From Marasmius tenuissimus (Eukaryota; Basidiomycota; Agaricomycetes; Agaricales; Marasmiaceae): DNA of 64,000 nt. The notes beneath the pieces are model-generated. The model ran no database searches and had not been told where the DNA came from. It saw only the letters and a list, made by a program, of their open reading frames with translations. The stretch's first letter is position 1. Each line of letters begins with the position of its first letter. Both the position numbers and the translations under genes were made by a program. The DNA lies in the NCBI GenBank assembly GCA_029532415.1, contig JAQOTA010000060.1:2914001-2978000 (forward strand). Direction: 5' to 3'. Below, piece after piece: positions 10,216-19,431 of this stretch.

Positions 10216-12684
10216 ATGGCTCCTGTTATGTCTACCCTTATCCCCACCGTTGAAGTCTTCAGTGTCAACTGGCGCAAATGGTCCAAGGGTCTTGGTACCT
10301 ATGCCATGATCAACGAGTTCTACTACCACTACACCAATGACGATCCTGAACCTGATGCACCTGAGAAACCTAAAGAACCAGCAGAACCCAAGCCGGCTAC
10401 TCGCACTGTCACTGTCCCTGCTTGTGAAGGTGGAGAAGCTACTCGACGTACAGAGACAGTCTCCCCTACCGATGAACAGATGCAGCAGTATGGTAGGGAC
10501 CTTGAGCAGTATGCTAAGGATTTGGAAAGGTACGAGAAGGATCTTCTCAGGCACGAGAAGGACCATCGACGTTGGAAGAAGTATGAATTCAAGGCCATGG
10601 GTGCACTACGTGCCACCACCACCATTGCCGTGCAGAGTATTATCGAGGATGATGATACAGCTTGGCTCGCTTGGGAGAAGATCAAGACTCGCTATGGTCA
10701 ACAGACTTCTGTTTCCGTTTGGGCTGACTTCAAGTCGGTCATGGAGTTTCGTTTGTCCGGTGGTAACCCCGTTCCCGAGATTGCCAGACTCGAACTTCTA
10801 TTCGGCCAACTCTCTGAAGCTCAGATCGAACTCCCTACCCTCGTCAAAGCCATGCTCCTCCTCTCTATCATTCCACAGTCATGGGCCAACGCTCGTGAAT
10901 TCGCTACCAATGGTAACTCGCCAGCTGAACTTACTTTCGAAGTGGCTCGTGATGCCGTCATTAACCACTACGAAGCTCGGAAACCCGCTCCTCTCGCGTC
11001 GTGCATTTCTTCTGTCAAGAAGAAGGACAAGGACCCGAAGTTTAATCAACAGTCCAATCCTCCTTCGTCGTCGTCTAACAATAACAACCAGTCTAATAAC
11101 GACAACGACCAGAAGAAGAAGAACAACCGACGTGGCAGAAAGAAGAAGGGTGATTCTCAGGACAACAAGGGTGATTCCTCTCACAAGGGTCATTCTCATA
11201 TCGCGTCCCTCGCTCATTTGTCCATCTCCACACCCCCCATTGTTCCTGATACTCCATCTGTCGTACATCCCGCGGACCGATCCCGGGATCCACTTCACAT
11301 GCAGCGTTTCTCCGGTGCTACCTCGGGTGGTACTGTTTTTGAGAATGCTCAGGCTGCTCGCAGTCTTGCCGATCGTCTTGGTATTCCCAAGTATGCCCAT
11401 GTCCTTGAACCTATGGAACAGGGATATGCGGCTGCTTCCTCTTCCTCCTTGAAGCATCGTATTGATGGTCCCTCCTCCACTGCTCCACCTGCAAAGCATG
11501 CTAAGAGCGTCGAGAAGGTTTACGACCTCTATGACTCTTTCTATGAGGACTCCGACTCTGAGCGTGAGGATCGTATTGCGTTGAACGCTGTCAATGATTC
11601 TTTGCGTACAGAAATCGCGAGTGGAAGTGCCATGGACGTTGACAGCGAGATCGCAGATGCCGCTGGTTTTTCCGACGATGTTGAGTACGATTCTGTCTCC
11701 ATCGGATCTGAGGAATCTGACGATGACAGGCAAGTGCCTTATCTCAGTTTTTCTTCTAACACTGATACGAACCTACAGTGCGCCGCTTTACTAGCAGCTT
11801 CTAAACGTAGTAGTTTGAATATCGTGTCCCATATGAAGTATGCGCAATTTATTGGTGATCACTTTGCCACATGTGCTGATTGTAAGGGAAAGAAGGCGAC
11901 TGGAAGCTCACAAGAGTGGATCGTCGATTCGGGTGCTTCATCGCACTTCACTTATGATCTCGAAGATTTCGCCGAGTATGAACCCATGAACAATGGACCG
12001 CAGCTAAACACTGCGAACAAGGACAACCCTATTCAAATTAAGGGGAAAGGGACTGTGTTCATCAGTCATTCTGTTGAAGGATCTGACGGTCGTATGGAGG
12101 AACGCATTACGCAACTCTATCCTGTCTATTATGTTCCACTTCTGTCAATTCGACTTCTCTCTCTTGGAGAATTCTTGCAAGGTGGTCTGCAAGTACGCGG
12201 ATCGTCTAGCAAATTGGCTTTTTATAATAAGGGTCAACGCCAGTCATTGGTATCTTACCCACTTACGCCTGGTCAAACCATCTTTTGGGTGAGCTCGCAG
12301 AAAGCCTCTGCTCGTAGCTTGATGGCCAAGTCAACGATGGATAAAGTTGACTACAAGGTTCTACACAGACGTTTCGGACATTGTTCAGACAAGGCTCTGG
12401 ATAAAGCTCGGAAGCATACTAAGAACTTCCCGGAATTCGACCAAAAACCGAAGAAAACCCGATTATGCCGAGGATGTGCAGAAGGAAAGATGCACTCCAG
12501 ATCGTTTCCCGACTCCACTACCCGTGCCTCGAAACCCTTTGAGAAAATCCACTCCGACCTCAAACAATTCCCCACTGAGTCGTACCATAAATACAAATGG
12601 TATATGTCGTTTGTCGACGACTGTACTTCACATGGCTGGACAATGCTCATGCGACGCAAATCTGACTGTCAAGTTGCTCCGTGA
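10216..12684 (+). CDS. Copia gag, protease and start of integrase (frame 1)
   Basis: This 822-codon frame starts at ATG 10216; seven open codons precede it without another ATG. Residues about 1-270 are a Gag (UBN2/copia-type) domain with a helical core containing AWEKIKTRYGQ. Next is an N/S/K/R-rich linker (11040-11160). The aspartic protease motif WIVDSGASSHF has its GAT at 11926. The GAG-pre-integrase zinc region is at about 12345-12540 (LHRRFGH, CRGCAEGK). The first integrase aspartate is at 12556 in HSDLKQF. The frame stops at TGA just after MLMRRKSD, while homologous coding continues in the next frame, so the protein is truncated inside the integrase core. No standard CCHC zinc knuckle is visible in Gag. 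Confidence 0.9.
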   Translation: MAPVMSTLIPTVEVFSVNWRKWSKGLGTYAMINEFYYHYTNDDPEPDAPEKPKEPAEPKPATRTVTVPACEGGEATRRTETVSPTDEQMQQYGRDLEQYAKDLERYEKDLLRHEKDHRRWKKYEFKAMGALRATTTIAVQSIIEDDDTAWLAWEKIKTRYGQQTSVSVWADFKSVMEFRLSGGNPVPEIARLELLFGQLSEAQIELPTLVKAMLLLSIIPQSWANAREFATNGNSPAELTFEVARDAVINHYEARKPAPLASCISSVKKKDKDPKFNQQSNPPSSSSNNNNQSNNDNDQKKKNNRRGRKKKGDSQDNKGDSSHKGHSHIASLAHLSISTPPIVPDTPSVVHPADRSRDPLHMQRFSGATSGGTVFENAQAARSLADRLGIPKYAHVLEPMEQGYAAASSSSLKHRIDGPSSTAPPAKHAKSVEKVYDLYDSFYEDSDSEREDRIALNAVNDSLRTEIASGSAMDVDSEIADAAGFSDDVEYDSVSIGSEESDDDRQVPYLSFSSNTDTNLQCAALLAASKRSSLNIVSHMKYAQFIGDHFATCADCKGKKATGSSQEWIVDSGASSHFTYDLEDFAEYEPMNNGPQLNTANKDNPIQIKGKGTVFISHSVEGSDGRMEERITQLYPVYYVPLLSIRLLSLGEFLQGGLQVRGSSSKLAFYNKGQRQSLVSYPLTPGQTIFWVSSQKASARSLMAKSTMDKVDYKVLHRRFGHCSDKALDKARKHTKNFPEFDQKPKKTRLCRGCAEGKMHSRSFPDSTTRASKPFEKIHSDLKQFPTESYHKYKWYMSFVDDCTSHGWTMLMRRKSDCQVAP

Positions 12685-15412
12685 CTTTATTGCTATGGTG
12701 AAGGTGCAATTTGGTGTTGATATAAAGGAATGGATGTCCGATGGAGGGGGAGAGTACAAATCGCATGTCTTCGATGATGTACTAAAGGAGCACGGTATCA
12801 AAATTCTGACCAGCATTCCATATACGCCGGAACAGAATGGTCGTGCAGAATGGTTCAATCAGACCATTGTCGAGAAAGCTCAAGCTCTTCGCTTCGATGC
12901 TTGTCTTCCACCTTCTTGGTGGGAATTCTGTATATTGCACACCGTTGTACTTCACAATCAGACGCCGTCCCAGCATTTACGTTGGTTGACCCCGCATGAG
13001 AAGTTACATGGCAGTGCACCGGATGTTTCGGATCTTCGAGTATTCGGATGTGCAGCGTATGCGTTTATTTCCGAAAAGCGTCGAGTTAACAAATTATCTC
13101 CGCGTTCGGAACTGATGACCTTCATTGGTTTTCAGGAAGGCATGAAAGGATATGTCTTCATGAAGATGTCCAATAATACTATCTTCAAAAGCGCTACAGC
13201 TCTGTTCGATGAAAACCTGTTCCCGAAGTGTTCTGATAAGAAACCTCGTGGCTTTACCCCAGTGGGTGAAATCCCTGAAATACCGCCGGTATTGGGTGAA
13301 AATCCCAACTTCTCTTCGGATAGTGATGATGATTCGTCTGATGACAATCTATATCCTCCCGAGAACCTTCCAAAGCGATCGGAATCTCCGCATGACGATG
13401 ATGGAGATGGTACTGTACCTCAGGGTGAACGTCAACACTCTGATCCTGATCCTCCGTTCCAGCCTCCCAGGCCACCTACACCAGTGGGTGGTAAAGAGCA
13501 GTCTCCGCCGCCAAGGCGTTCAGGCAGGAAACGGACGGGTACTAAGCAACCTGATAATGTATTTGGTGAACAACGAGACCCAAATAATCCCTCGCGCATT
13601 GTGCGTGATATGGAGAAAAATTCTACATGGAGAGATGCCACGGGTGATAGAGAACCCATGGATCCGCCTACTACTCATAGGAGAGGCAGACCTAAAAAAG
13701 TTCCTGGGACTAATCGTGCCAGTCTGTCTATCATGTGTAACTCCAGGGGGAGTCAGCCCGATAGCTTAGTGCAACAATTATCCCAGGAAGGGGGAGTAGG
13801 TTTCGTGATTTATCTGTTAAATCGGGCAGTTCCCATTCACGATGACCTCACCGATATGTCTAACGTTCGAGAGTGGACTCTCCGTGACATACTGAAGCTG
13901 CCAGCTGAGCAGCAGAGAGAATGGAAGGCTGCTTGCCGCGATGAACTAGAGGCTCTTCGCAAGCGCAAGGTCTTCGAATTGGTTGACCTACCTAAAGGTC
14001 GCAAGGCTGTCAAAAACAGATGGGTGTTTGACGTTAAGTCAGACGGTCGAAAGAAAGCTCGACTTGTTGCCAAGGGTTTCTCTCAGGTCGAAGGTGTTGA
14101 CTTTGATGAGATCTTCTCACCAGTTGTGCGGTTTGAAACTGTACGGATGATGCTTGCATTAGCAGCTCTCAAAAACTGGCACATTCAGGCATTGGATGTG
14201 AAGAACGCCTTACTTTATGGCGAACTGAAAGAAGAGATCTATATGGATCAACCTGAAGGTTTCAAGGTTAAGGGCCAGGAAGGCAAAGTCTATCGCCTTC
14301 GCCGTGCATTATATGGACTGAAGCAAGCCGCTCTTGAGTGGTGGCGTGCCCTCAGCTCGTCCATGGAAGTAATGGGCTTCAAACGCTTAACTTCCGATGC
14401 AGGTCTCTTCATCTGCAAAGATCGTGAGACTGGTGAAGAATGTATCGCTTTGATCTATGTCGACGATGCATTATTCCTTGGACCCAACAAAGCCTTTGTC
14501 GAAAAGAAGAAAGCCGAGTTTATGGCTCGTTGGGAATGCCGTGATCCTGGAGAAGTTAAAGAGTTCTTGCGCATGCGTATTCGTCGCAAAGGCCGTAAGA
14601 TCCTTCTTGACCAGACTGAATACTTGAAGAAGGTCTTGAAGCGATTCGGCATGCAGAATGCAAAAGCAGCTGATACTCCTCTTCCTGCCGGCTATATTCC
14701 ACAACCCAACGAAGGTCCTGTTGATCCCAAACGTCGCGCTCGATATCAATCAGTGATTGGATCGCTTCTGTATATCATGCTTGGCACTCGTCCAGATATT
14801 GCCTATGCTGTTACAAAGCTTTCTCAATTCTCTGCTAATCCACCGGAGGATCACCTGAAGAAGGCGCTTTATATTTGCCGCTATCTTGCAGGAACTCCAG
14901 ACTATGCGTTGGTCTATAATGGAACCTCTGACAGAGGTTTATTAGCATTCACTGACTCTGATTGGGCTGCTGATCCTATCAAACGTCGGTCGATCACGGG
15001 CTATTTCTTCAAATTGGTAGGTGGCATCTTCTGTTGGCAATCACGCGCCCAGAAGACTGTTGCGCTTTCATCCACTGAAGCTGAATACATGGCGCTATCC
15101 GACTGTAGTCGTCAGGCTGTGTGGATTCGACAGTTACTCTCTGAACTTGGGATTGATATGACTCCCGTACCTATATGTGGAGATAATCAAGGCTCGATTT
15201 TCATCGCCTCTAACCCAGTTCAAGAACGTCGCACCAAACACATTGATATTCGCTATCACTACATTCACGAATGTGTTTCAGACCGCAAGGTCGATCTTTT
15301 CTTTATTGATGGTGCCTACAATCCTGCGGACATGTTTACCAAGAATTTGGGTCATGTCAAGTTCTCCACTTTTAGAGAACATCTTGGACTTGAATTTTAT
15401 TCGTCCGAATAG
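12662..15412 (+). CDS. Copia integrase, reverse transcriptase and RNase H (frame 2)
   Basis: The frame is open from 12347, but homology to pol in this frame only begins near 12662. It supplies the second and third integrase catalytic residues (aspartate in MSDGGGEYKS at 12740; glutamate in NGRAEWFNQ at 12848). Reverse transcriptase follows with LDVKNALLYGEL, ALYGLKQ and the catalytic YVDD at 14456-14467. RNase H has DSDWA (about 14953), STEAEY (about 15075) and GDNQGS (about 15180). The stop is TAG at 15410-15412. Together with the upstream frame it forms one polyprotein split by a shift of one phase. A lost or gained base or two near 12660 is simpler than programmed frameshifting, because the break falls inside a conserved domain. 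Confidence 0.9.
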   Translation: MTVKLLRDFIAMVKVQFGVDIKEWMSDGGGEYKSHVFDDVLKEHGIKILTSIPYTPEQNGRAEWFNQTIVEKAQALRFDACLPPSWWEFCILHTVVLHNQTPSQHLRWLTPHEKLHGSAPDVSDLRVFGCAAYAFISEKRRVNKLSPRSELMTFIGFQEGMKGYVFMKMSNNTIFKSATALFDENLFPKCSDKKPRGFTPVGEIPEIPPVLGENPNFSSDSDDDSSDDNLYPPENLPKRSESPHDDDGDGTVPQGERQHSDPDPPFQPPRPPTPVGGKEQSPPPRRSGRKRTGTKQPDNVFGEQRDPNNPSRIVRDMEKNSTWRDATGDREPMDPPTTHRRGRPKKVPGTNRASLSIMCNSRGSQPDSLVQQLSQEGGVGFVIYLLNRAVPIHDDLTDMSNVREWTLRDILKLPAEQQREWKAACRDELEALRKRKVFELVDLPKGRKAVKNRWVFDVKSDGRKKARLVAKGFSQVEGVDFDEIFSPVVRFETVRMMLALAALKNWHIQALDVKNALLYGELKEEIYMDQPEGFKVKGQEGKVYRLRRALYGLKQAALEWWRALSSSMEVMGFKRLTSDAGLFICKDRETGEECIALIYVDDALFLGPNKAFVEKKKAEFMARWECRDPGEVKEFLRMRIRRKGRKILLDQTEYLKKVLKRFGMQNAKAADTPLPAGYIPQPNEGPVDPKRRARYQSVIGSLLYIMLGTRPDIAYAVTKLSQFSANPPEDHLKKALYICRYLAGTPDYALVYNGTSDRGLLAFTDSDWAADPIKRRSITGYFFKLVGGIFCWQSRAQKTVALSSTEAEYMALSDCSRQAVWIRQLLSELGIDMTPVPICGDNQGSIFIASNPVQERRTKHIDIRYHYIHECVSDRKVDLFFIDGAYNPADMFTKNLGHVKFSTFREHLGLEFYSSE

Positions 15413-15442
15413 ACGCTTCGTGCTCTACTTGTGCTGCACTTA

Positions 15443-15453
15443 GCGAGGGGGAG
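15443..15453 (+). other. Copia polypurine tract
   Basis: GCGAGGGGGAG lies directly before the right LTR. A purine run in this position primes plus-strand DNA synthesis in LTR elements. Confidence 0.75.
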
Positions 15454-15712
15454 TGTTGAATCCGGACTCCCGGATATATGGACCATTGTATCGGGCCGTA
15501 TCTATGCTTCAATTGTTTCACTATGATCTATGCTATTCCTAGTCACTCCCGTTATAGTAGCTACAGCCACACCTGTATAGTATATAAGTAGCTCTGTATC
15601 TACATGCAATACCAGTACTTTTACTACTCTTGTTGCTGCCTCTTAAGCCTATCTCCAGGTGAGCTAGTCTGTCCCATGCTGCCACTGCGTGGGCAGGACC
15701 TCTGCCTCAACA
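15454..15712 (+). repeat. Copia right LTR
   Basis: 259 bp, TGTTG...CAACA, 257 of 259 positions equal to the left LTR. TATATAAG lies at 15581-15588. It is followed by the GTTCT target duplication at 15713-15717 and four bases later by exon 10 of G2. Confidence 0.95.
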
Positions 15713-16367
15713 GTTCTCTCAGCTGATCCCCACGATACTGCCAAGATAGAAGAACTCAAAGGCTCAAACTCAGACTAGGAGACCGAAACTTCAACTTCCC
15801 TTTCACGGCTCGTACCTCATCGTGTTCATGCGGAGCAGCAGGACTTCTATCACAAGTATGACAAGACCAATTATGGGCGGCCCGCCTTCGAGGAAGCCAA
15901 CGTACGGCTCATAAGGCCACTTCCAAGGAAAGGTGCATTTGCGACACAGTCCGGCACATCCTCCCTCGACTACGCCTCAACGCCGCGCGTCAATTACTCT
16001 CAGGACCTTCAAGTTCACACTGGTTATGATGTTCCCTACGGTAATCGACAGTCGGGTTTTCTTCCTTATGTCTTTCCGGACCTCTCCTCGACACACGTTT
16101 TGGTCGATCCTATAGACGGTGTGAACAGGACCGCCACTAGGTCGTTTCCCCGTGGCAGGGACACAGAAGGGGCCAGGATACAGCCACAGTACGCAACTAC
16201 GATAAACTCCTTCAATGACCCGCGCTTGCAACAGAACGCCCGGGTTGGTTTGACCACCATCAACTCCAGCACGCCCTATCATTCCTATTCCCTCCCCAAC
16301 TCAACGGACTCTATTCATGTTGAACCCATTGTCTCTGATGGCTACTTCTCACCTAATGTAGCACTAT

Positions 16368-16376
16368 CAGATGTCC
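16368..16376. repeat. 9-bp target duplication of the 624-bp insert (left)
   Basis: CAGATGTCC occurs here and again at 17001-17009. The G7 homologue has a single CAGATGTCC at the matching place (about 62061-62069). Confidence 0.85.
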
Positions 16377-17000
16377 TAGTCTTCATTCTCTTTCCGGGTC
16401 GGAACCGTACCTCGGATTTAAATCATGTGCTAATCATGTGAGGACCCGAGTTGAGAGAAAAACTGCGACGCGTCCTGGAGCTTTCATGGATTATTGGGAC
16501 TCTTACCTAACAGATTTCGCGTTTTTTCCCCTCTGGAGACGCCAGCTCATCATCCTTAAGAGTAGAACGAGTCCTCCTGTGATTTCATTTCCGTGAACCT
16601 TGCGAATATTGTCTGAAATTGCTATGGCCGCATCCTGAATGAGTTGTTGTTATGTTTCCTGGGTAGTAAGGCGCGAGAAGTTCGTGAGAAGCCCTTGATT
16701 TAGCTCATAGGGACCATGCTTGTATGTTAGCGAGCCTCCAGCAAACGGGGAAGTCAATAGATAAACAGTAAACAAACCAACTGTTGAAACGACCGAGAAC
16801 CAGCATGGCGAAGCTTGGGCGCTAGAGTCCCGTGACTTTTTCCCTTATACAGAAGCCCTCACAAAAAAGGAAGTGGGCGGCTATTTCTCACATCCAAATG
16901 AGGACATATCACCGAGGTCCTGTAAGGGCGCCGCGTCATCCAGCAGACTGAAACCCTGCGAGTGCCCGCAGCGTGGTTGAGTTCTGCCTAGGGGAGACTA
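16377..17000. mobile_element. 624-bp non-autonomous DNA element (Mutator- or hAT-like)
   Basis: This segment is absent from the G7 copy and is flanked by the 9-bp repeat CAGATGTCC. It begins TAGTCTTC and ends GGAGACTA, giving a 6-bp terminal inverted repeat (TAGTCT/AGACTA) with weak extension. It has no transposase frame. Nine-base duplications are typical of Mutator-like elements; an 8-base reading with a chance extra match would point to hAT. Insert plus duplication is 633 bp, a multiple of three, but the insert contains stops. Confidence 0.75.
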
Positions 17001-17009
17001 CAGATGTCC
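17001..17009. repeat. 9-bp target duplication of the 624-bp insert (right)
   Basis: Second CAGATGTCC, directly after AGACTA. Translation of the G2 tail resumes here with DVLHFTATNLDHV. Confidence 0.85.
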
Positions 17010-17899
17010 TGCATTTCACAGCTACGAATCTTGACCACGTACCGTTTACTACCGCCGATGACTTCTCTGGCGTGCCCACCCCCAGTAACCACGCACTGTC
17101 TCGCAATATCCCCACCGATCGCTCGAACGAGTTTGCCATGCACGACAGAGACACTCTGTCTGTCCCTTATGGTAGCGTTGGACACGACGGGTCCACTGTT
17201 CCGTTGTTTCTCCATGCCGGAAATATGCAAAACGTTAGGATAGAGCCACCGTACGAGAGGATGGTGGATCATACACATTCAGAATGGAACATATGGGGGA
17301 ATTCTAACACTTTCCACAGCGACAATACCTATACTTCCCCTTTCCTTCCGGACCCAGTAAACTCAATGCACATGTCACAAGTCGCGACTACGAGCCTCAA
17401 CCACGTACCGTATACCACCGTCAACAACTCCCACTGTCTCACGCCGTTGGCCATTAGCTACCCCAGCACGGCCCAGGACGTGCTTGATCCCGACGGAAGT
17501 GCTTCATTTGCTCCCTACTGTGACGGAGGACGAGTGCCTCAATCCTCACAACAGCCTCCAGTGTACTGGCCACATACATCTTCGGATGGCGGGGGGAATC
17601 AGGCGCCGTCTTCTGCGTTTTCCGCTTGGAATCAGGACAGTGGTGAAGAGATGGAGGGGTTAGTGTTCACGAATGCTTGATGTGGCGCCGCTGGGCGGGC
17701 ACCTATCACTGGCATATAACCACTCCTACGCATCGATGGTCAAAGTTTGGCCGCGTTCCCTGCAGATTTTCATTTGGACTACGTATCTTTCTGTATGATC
17801 ATCTATGAGAATAGTGGTTTCGACGGTGTAAGGAAGAGATATAATACCAGCAATTATGATATGTGCACCAAGTGAGGCGTTCCGCACCAGGAACACAGA

Positions 17900-19130
17900 T
17901 CATTCAGGTGAGCCCAATGTCTTTACGCTTCGAGGGGTGCCTCTCAAGCTTCGGACGACTCCAACTTGGTCCAAATATACTAGTCGTGTCTCGAAGCATG
18001 GGACCATCCATGTTTGAACGTGAAAATGAGGATAAAATTGAACTCGAATCTTTGAAGGTACAAAATAAGAAGCGTCCGCATCGCCCGTACGATCCAGCTC
18101 ATGACCAAAGAATTGCGAGTTCGAGAGAGCGAGAAGATACCCGGATATCGAGAGCGTCCCTGGTGTGATAATCGTCGACAGGACGTCTTTATTCAAACCC
18201 GTTTCACTCCGCTCGGTTCCGTGAACGAGCAGGTTACAGTGTCTCCATAAACACGATAGGATGAAACAAGAACGCCGGAAATAAACATGGATGGTGTGTC
18301 CGTATTTCCTCGACGCGTTACCAAGAACCCCCTCCATGCGACTACACCAAGCCAGTAAAGTCGAACACCCTCGACTATTTGATTTCGCCAGGTGTGAGGA
18401 ACCGGAGTTGTTGTTATTGAGATTCTGCCGAGTACGACGAGGTAAAGCACAAGCTTGCGGATCGAACTCGCCCTTTACAATCCCAACAGCTCCAATAAAC
18501 TTGCCTGCCTCGAGTTGGATCGTGTGGATGAATTCTCGTTACTCGCTGACCGACCCAACTTGAACTCGGCGGGCGTCTGGAAGTGGTACGGTAGCGCTGG
18601 ATAGACCCGAGGAGAGGTTGAGTCAACTGCAAGCGTACAGCGAGAGAATAATCTCAAAAGTAGAAGACACGCTCGTGGAACTCGTGAAGGATGAGGCCTT
18701 AAGGCCTGAGATTGAAGATGCAGCGGGTGAGGGGATGTAAAATGAATTTGATTCCGAGAAAGTCTGGCTCGAGAATGGTAGTGGTCCAAGAGTCAAGCTG
18801 TTTTGGATGCCGCAACGGGATCTAAGCATTTTAGACCTTTCGTGAAGGGCTCCTTTAGCAAGAGCCTGATTGGAAGGTACGACAGTGGTTTCGGGGGCAG
18901 ATCTTCCAGCCTTGTACGATACTGCGTGTTTAGTCCAGCGCCATAGCGGTTGTTCGGGGCAGACCCTGAGAATGAGGCCGAACAAGATTTTGGTCAGTGG
19001 TTTCAGTCCGACGATTGGCAACATGTTGTAATCTTGTAACTACGTTACACACCTCTTTCCACTCATCTCGCCTGCTCCCCAATTTAGGACGGGTCGGTGA
19101 GTCCCTCTCCAACTGAACCTCTTCTTTGGC
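17900..19130 (-). pseudogene. delta-1: decayed minus-strand block
   Basis: Minus-strand frames here (17900-18337, 18475-18789, 18623-19024) align with delta blocks at 42360-43150, 56280-56965 and 62966-64000. A shared string reads VKGEFDPQACALPRRTR here and AKGELEPRAGALPRHTRRK in the 56474-56965 copy. The frame has an in-frame stop near 18624 (TGA after LYACS). The family is not recognised. Confidence 0.35.
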
Positions 19131-19368
19131 CTGATCAGTCACTCATAGGTTCGAAGCCTCATTCGTGAGTGATAGTGATGGATTTGAGGCAAAATACTGG
19201 TGAATATTTGGTCCTGATGAGTAGCTTCACAGAAGCAAAGCTTGAGCTTGAGTATTAGTGGAAGCGAGGGAGTATGAGCAATGAGTACTGGAGCAGAGAT
19301 GGGAGGCAAGGTCGAGGCTCGAGTCCAACTCCAAGTCGAACGACCGGCGTAACGCGCGCCTAGACCCT

Positions 19369-19388
19369 ATCTTATCTTTAGATAAGAT
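19369..19388. promoter_or_regulatory. Inverted GATA-site pair (upstream of gamma)
   Basis: ATCTTATCTTTAGATAAGAT is palindromic except for the two central bases and contains two AGATAAG sites facing opposite ways. The same motif, with TC at the centre, lies at 57518-57537, also a short distance upstream of a gamma block. GATA zinc-finger factors in fungi bind such sites; use as an operator is inferred. Confidence 0.45.
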
Positions 19389-19431
19389 GCCCGGTTTGCA
19401 CGCAATGACGCCCTGGCCATTTTCTCGTCCA

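Larger units (their letters stand above)
9631..15712 (+). mobile_element. Full-length Ty1/copia LTR retrotransposon
   Basis: The element is 6082 bp with 259-bp LTRs that start TGTTG and end CAACA, and GTTCT target duplications on both sides. Internal order is gag, protease, integrase, reverse transcriptase, RNase H, which defines the Copia superfamily. The primer site abuts the left LTR and a purine tract abuts the right LTR. LTRs differ at only two positions, so the insertion is young. The coding region has one frame break inside the integrase core, so this copy is probably not autonomous unless the break is bypassed. It lies in the same orientation as its host gene G2, inside the last intron. 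Confidence 0.95.
7647..17680 (+). pseudogene. G2: long-tail G-family gene broken by copia, a 624-bp insert and a stop
   Basis: Exons are 7647-7772, 7825-8058, 8109-8146, 8197-8267, 8313-8395, 8444-8491, 8538-8937, 8996-9151, 9208-9573 and 15723-17680. The first nine are fully open and in phase. They carry the N-terminal motif FSNAQGTTVGDHANF, the kinase-like stretch (SALLKQVFAVAESENAMTMI) and the C-terminal FYWSHDSQG. The last intron now contains the 6082-bp copia element, inserted nine bases upstream of exon 10. The last exon has an in-frame TAG at 15776-15778, where G7 has TGG, and a 624-bp insertion at 16377-17000. Apart from these it aligns almost perfectly with the last exon of G7. The open 5' part suggests recent inactivation. 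Promoter and start match G5 and G7. Confidence 0.8.
15723..17680 (+). pseudogene. G2 last exon (long low-complexity tail), interrupted
   Basis: It starts after CTCAG and aligns with 61419-62740 of G7. The frame begins DPHDTAKIEEL, then hits TAG at 15776. Beyond the stop the frame remains open and homologous up to 16376 (ending SPNVALSDV), is interrupted by the 624-bp element, and resumes at about 17010 to the TGA at 17678-17680. The tail is rich in S, N, P, T and D and looks disordered. Its good preservation after the stop argues that the lesions are young. Confidence 0.75.
15718..18940. repeat. Segmental duplication, copy 1 (partner 61413-64000)
   Basis: From the last intron of G2/G7 onward the two regions are nearly identical through the long last exon, the 3' flank and the delta block, with scattered substitutions and a 6-bp indel near 17855. 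Copy 1 additionally carries the 624-bp insertion. Upstream exons 1-9 of G2 and G7 are clearly more diverged. The partner runs off the window end, so the full length is unknown. Confidence 0.85.

Noticed and set aside
10879..11733. 284-codon minus-strand frame within copia gag
   Set aside because: Antisense shadow of gag; arises from codon bias of the sense strand.
12640..12680. Programmed frameshift between copia frames
   Set aside because: The break is inside the integrase core, not between gag and pol, and I see no convincing slippery site; a small indel is simpler.
16973..17680. 235-codon plus-strand frame as an independent gene
   Set aside because: Its apparent start lies inside the 624-bp insertion; from 17010 on it is simply the end of the G2 long tail exon, matching G7.
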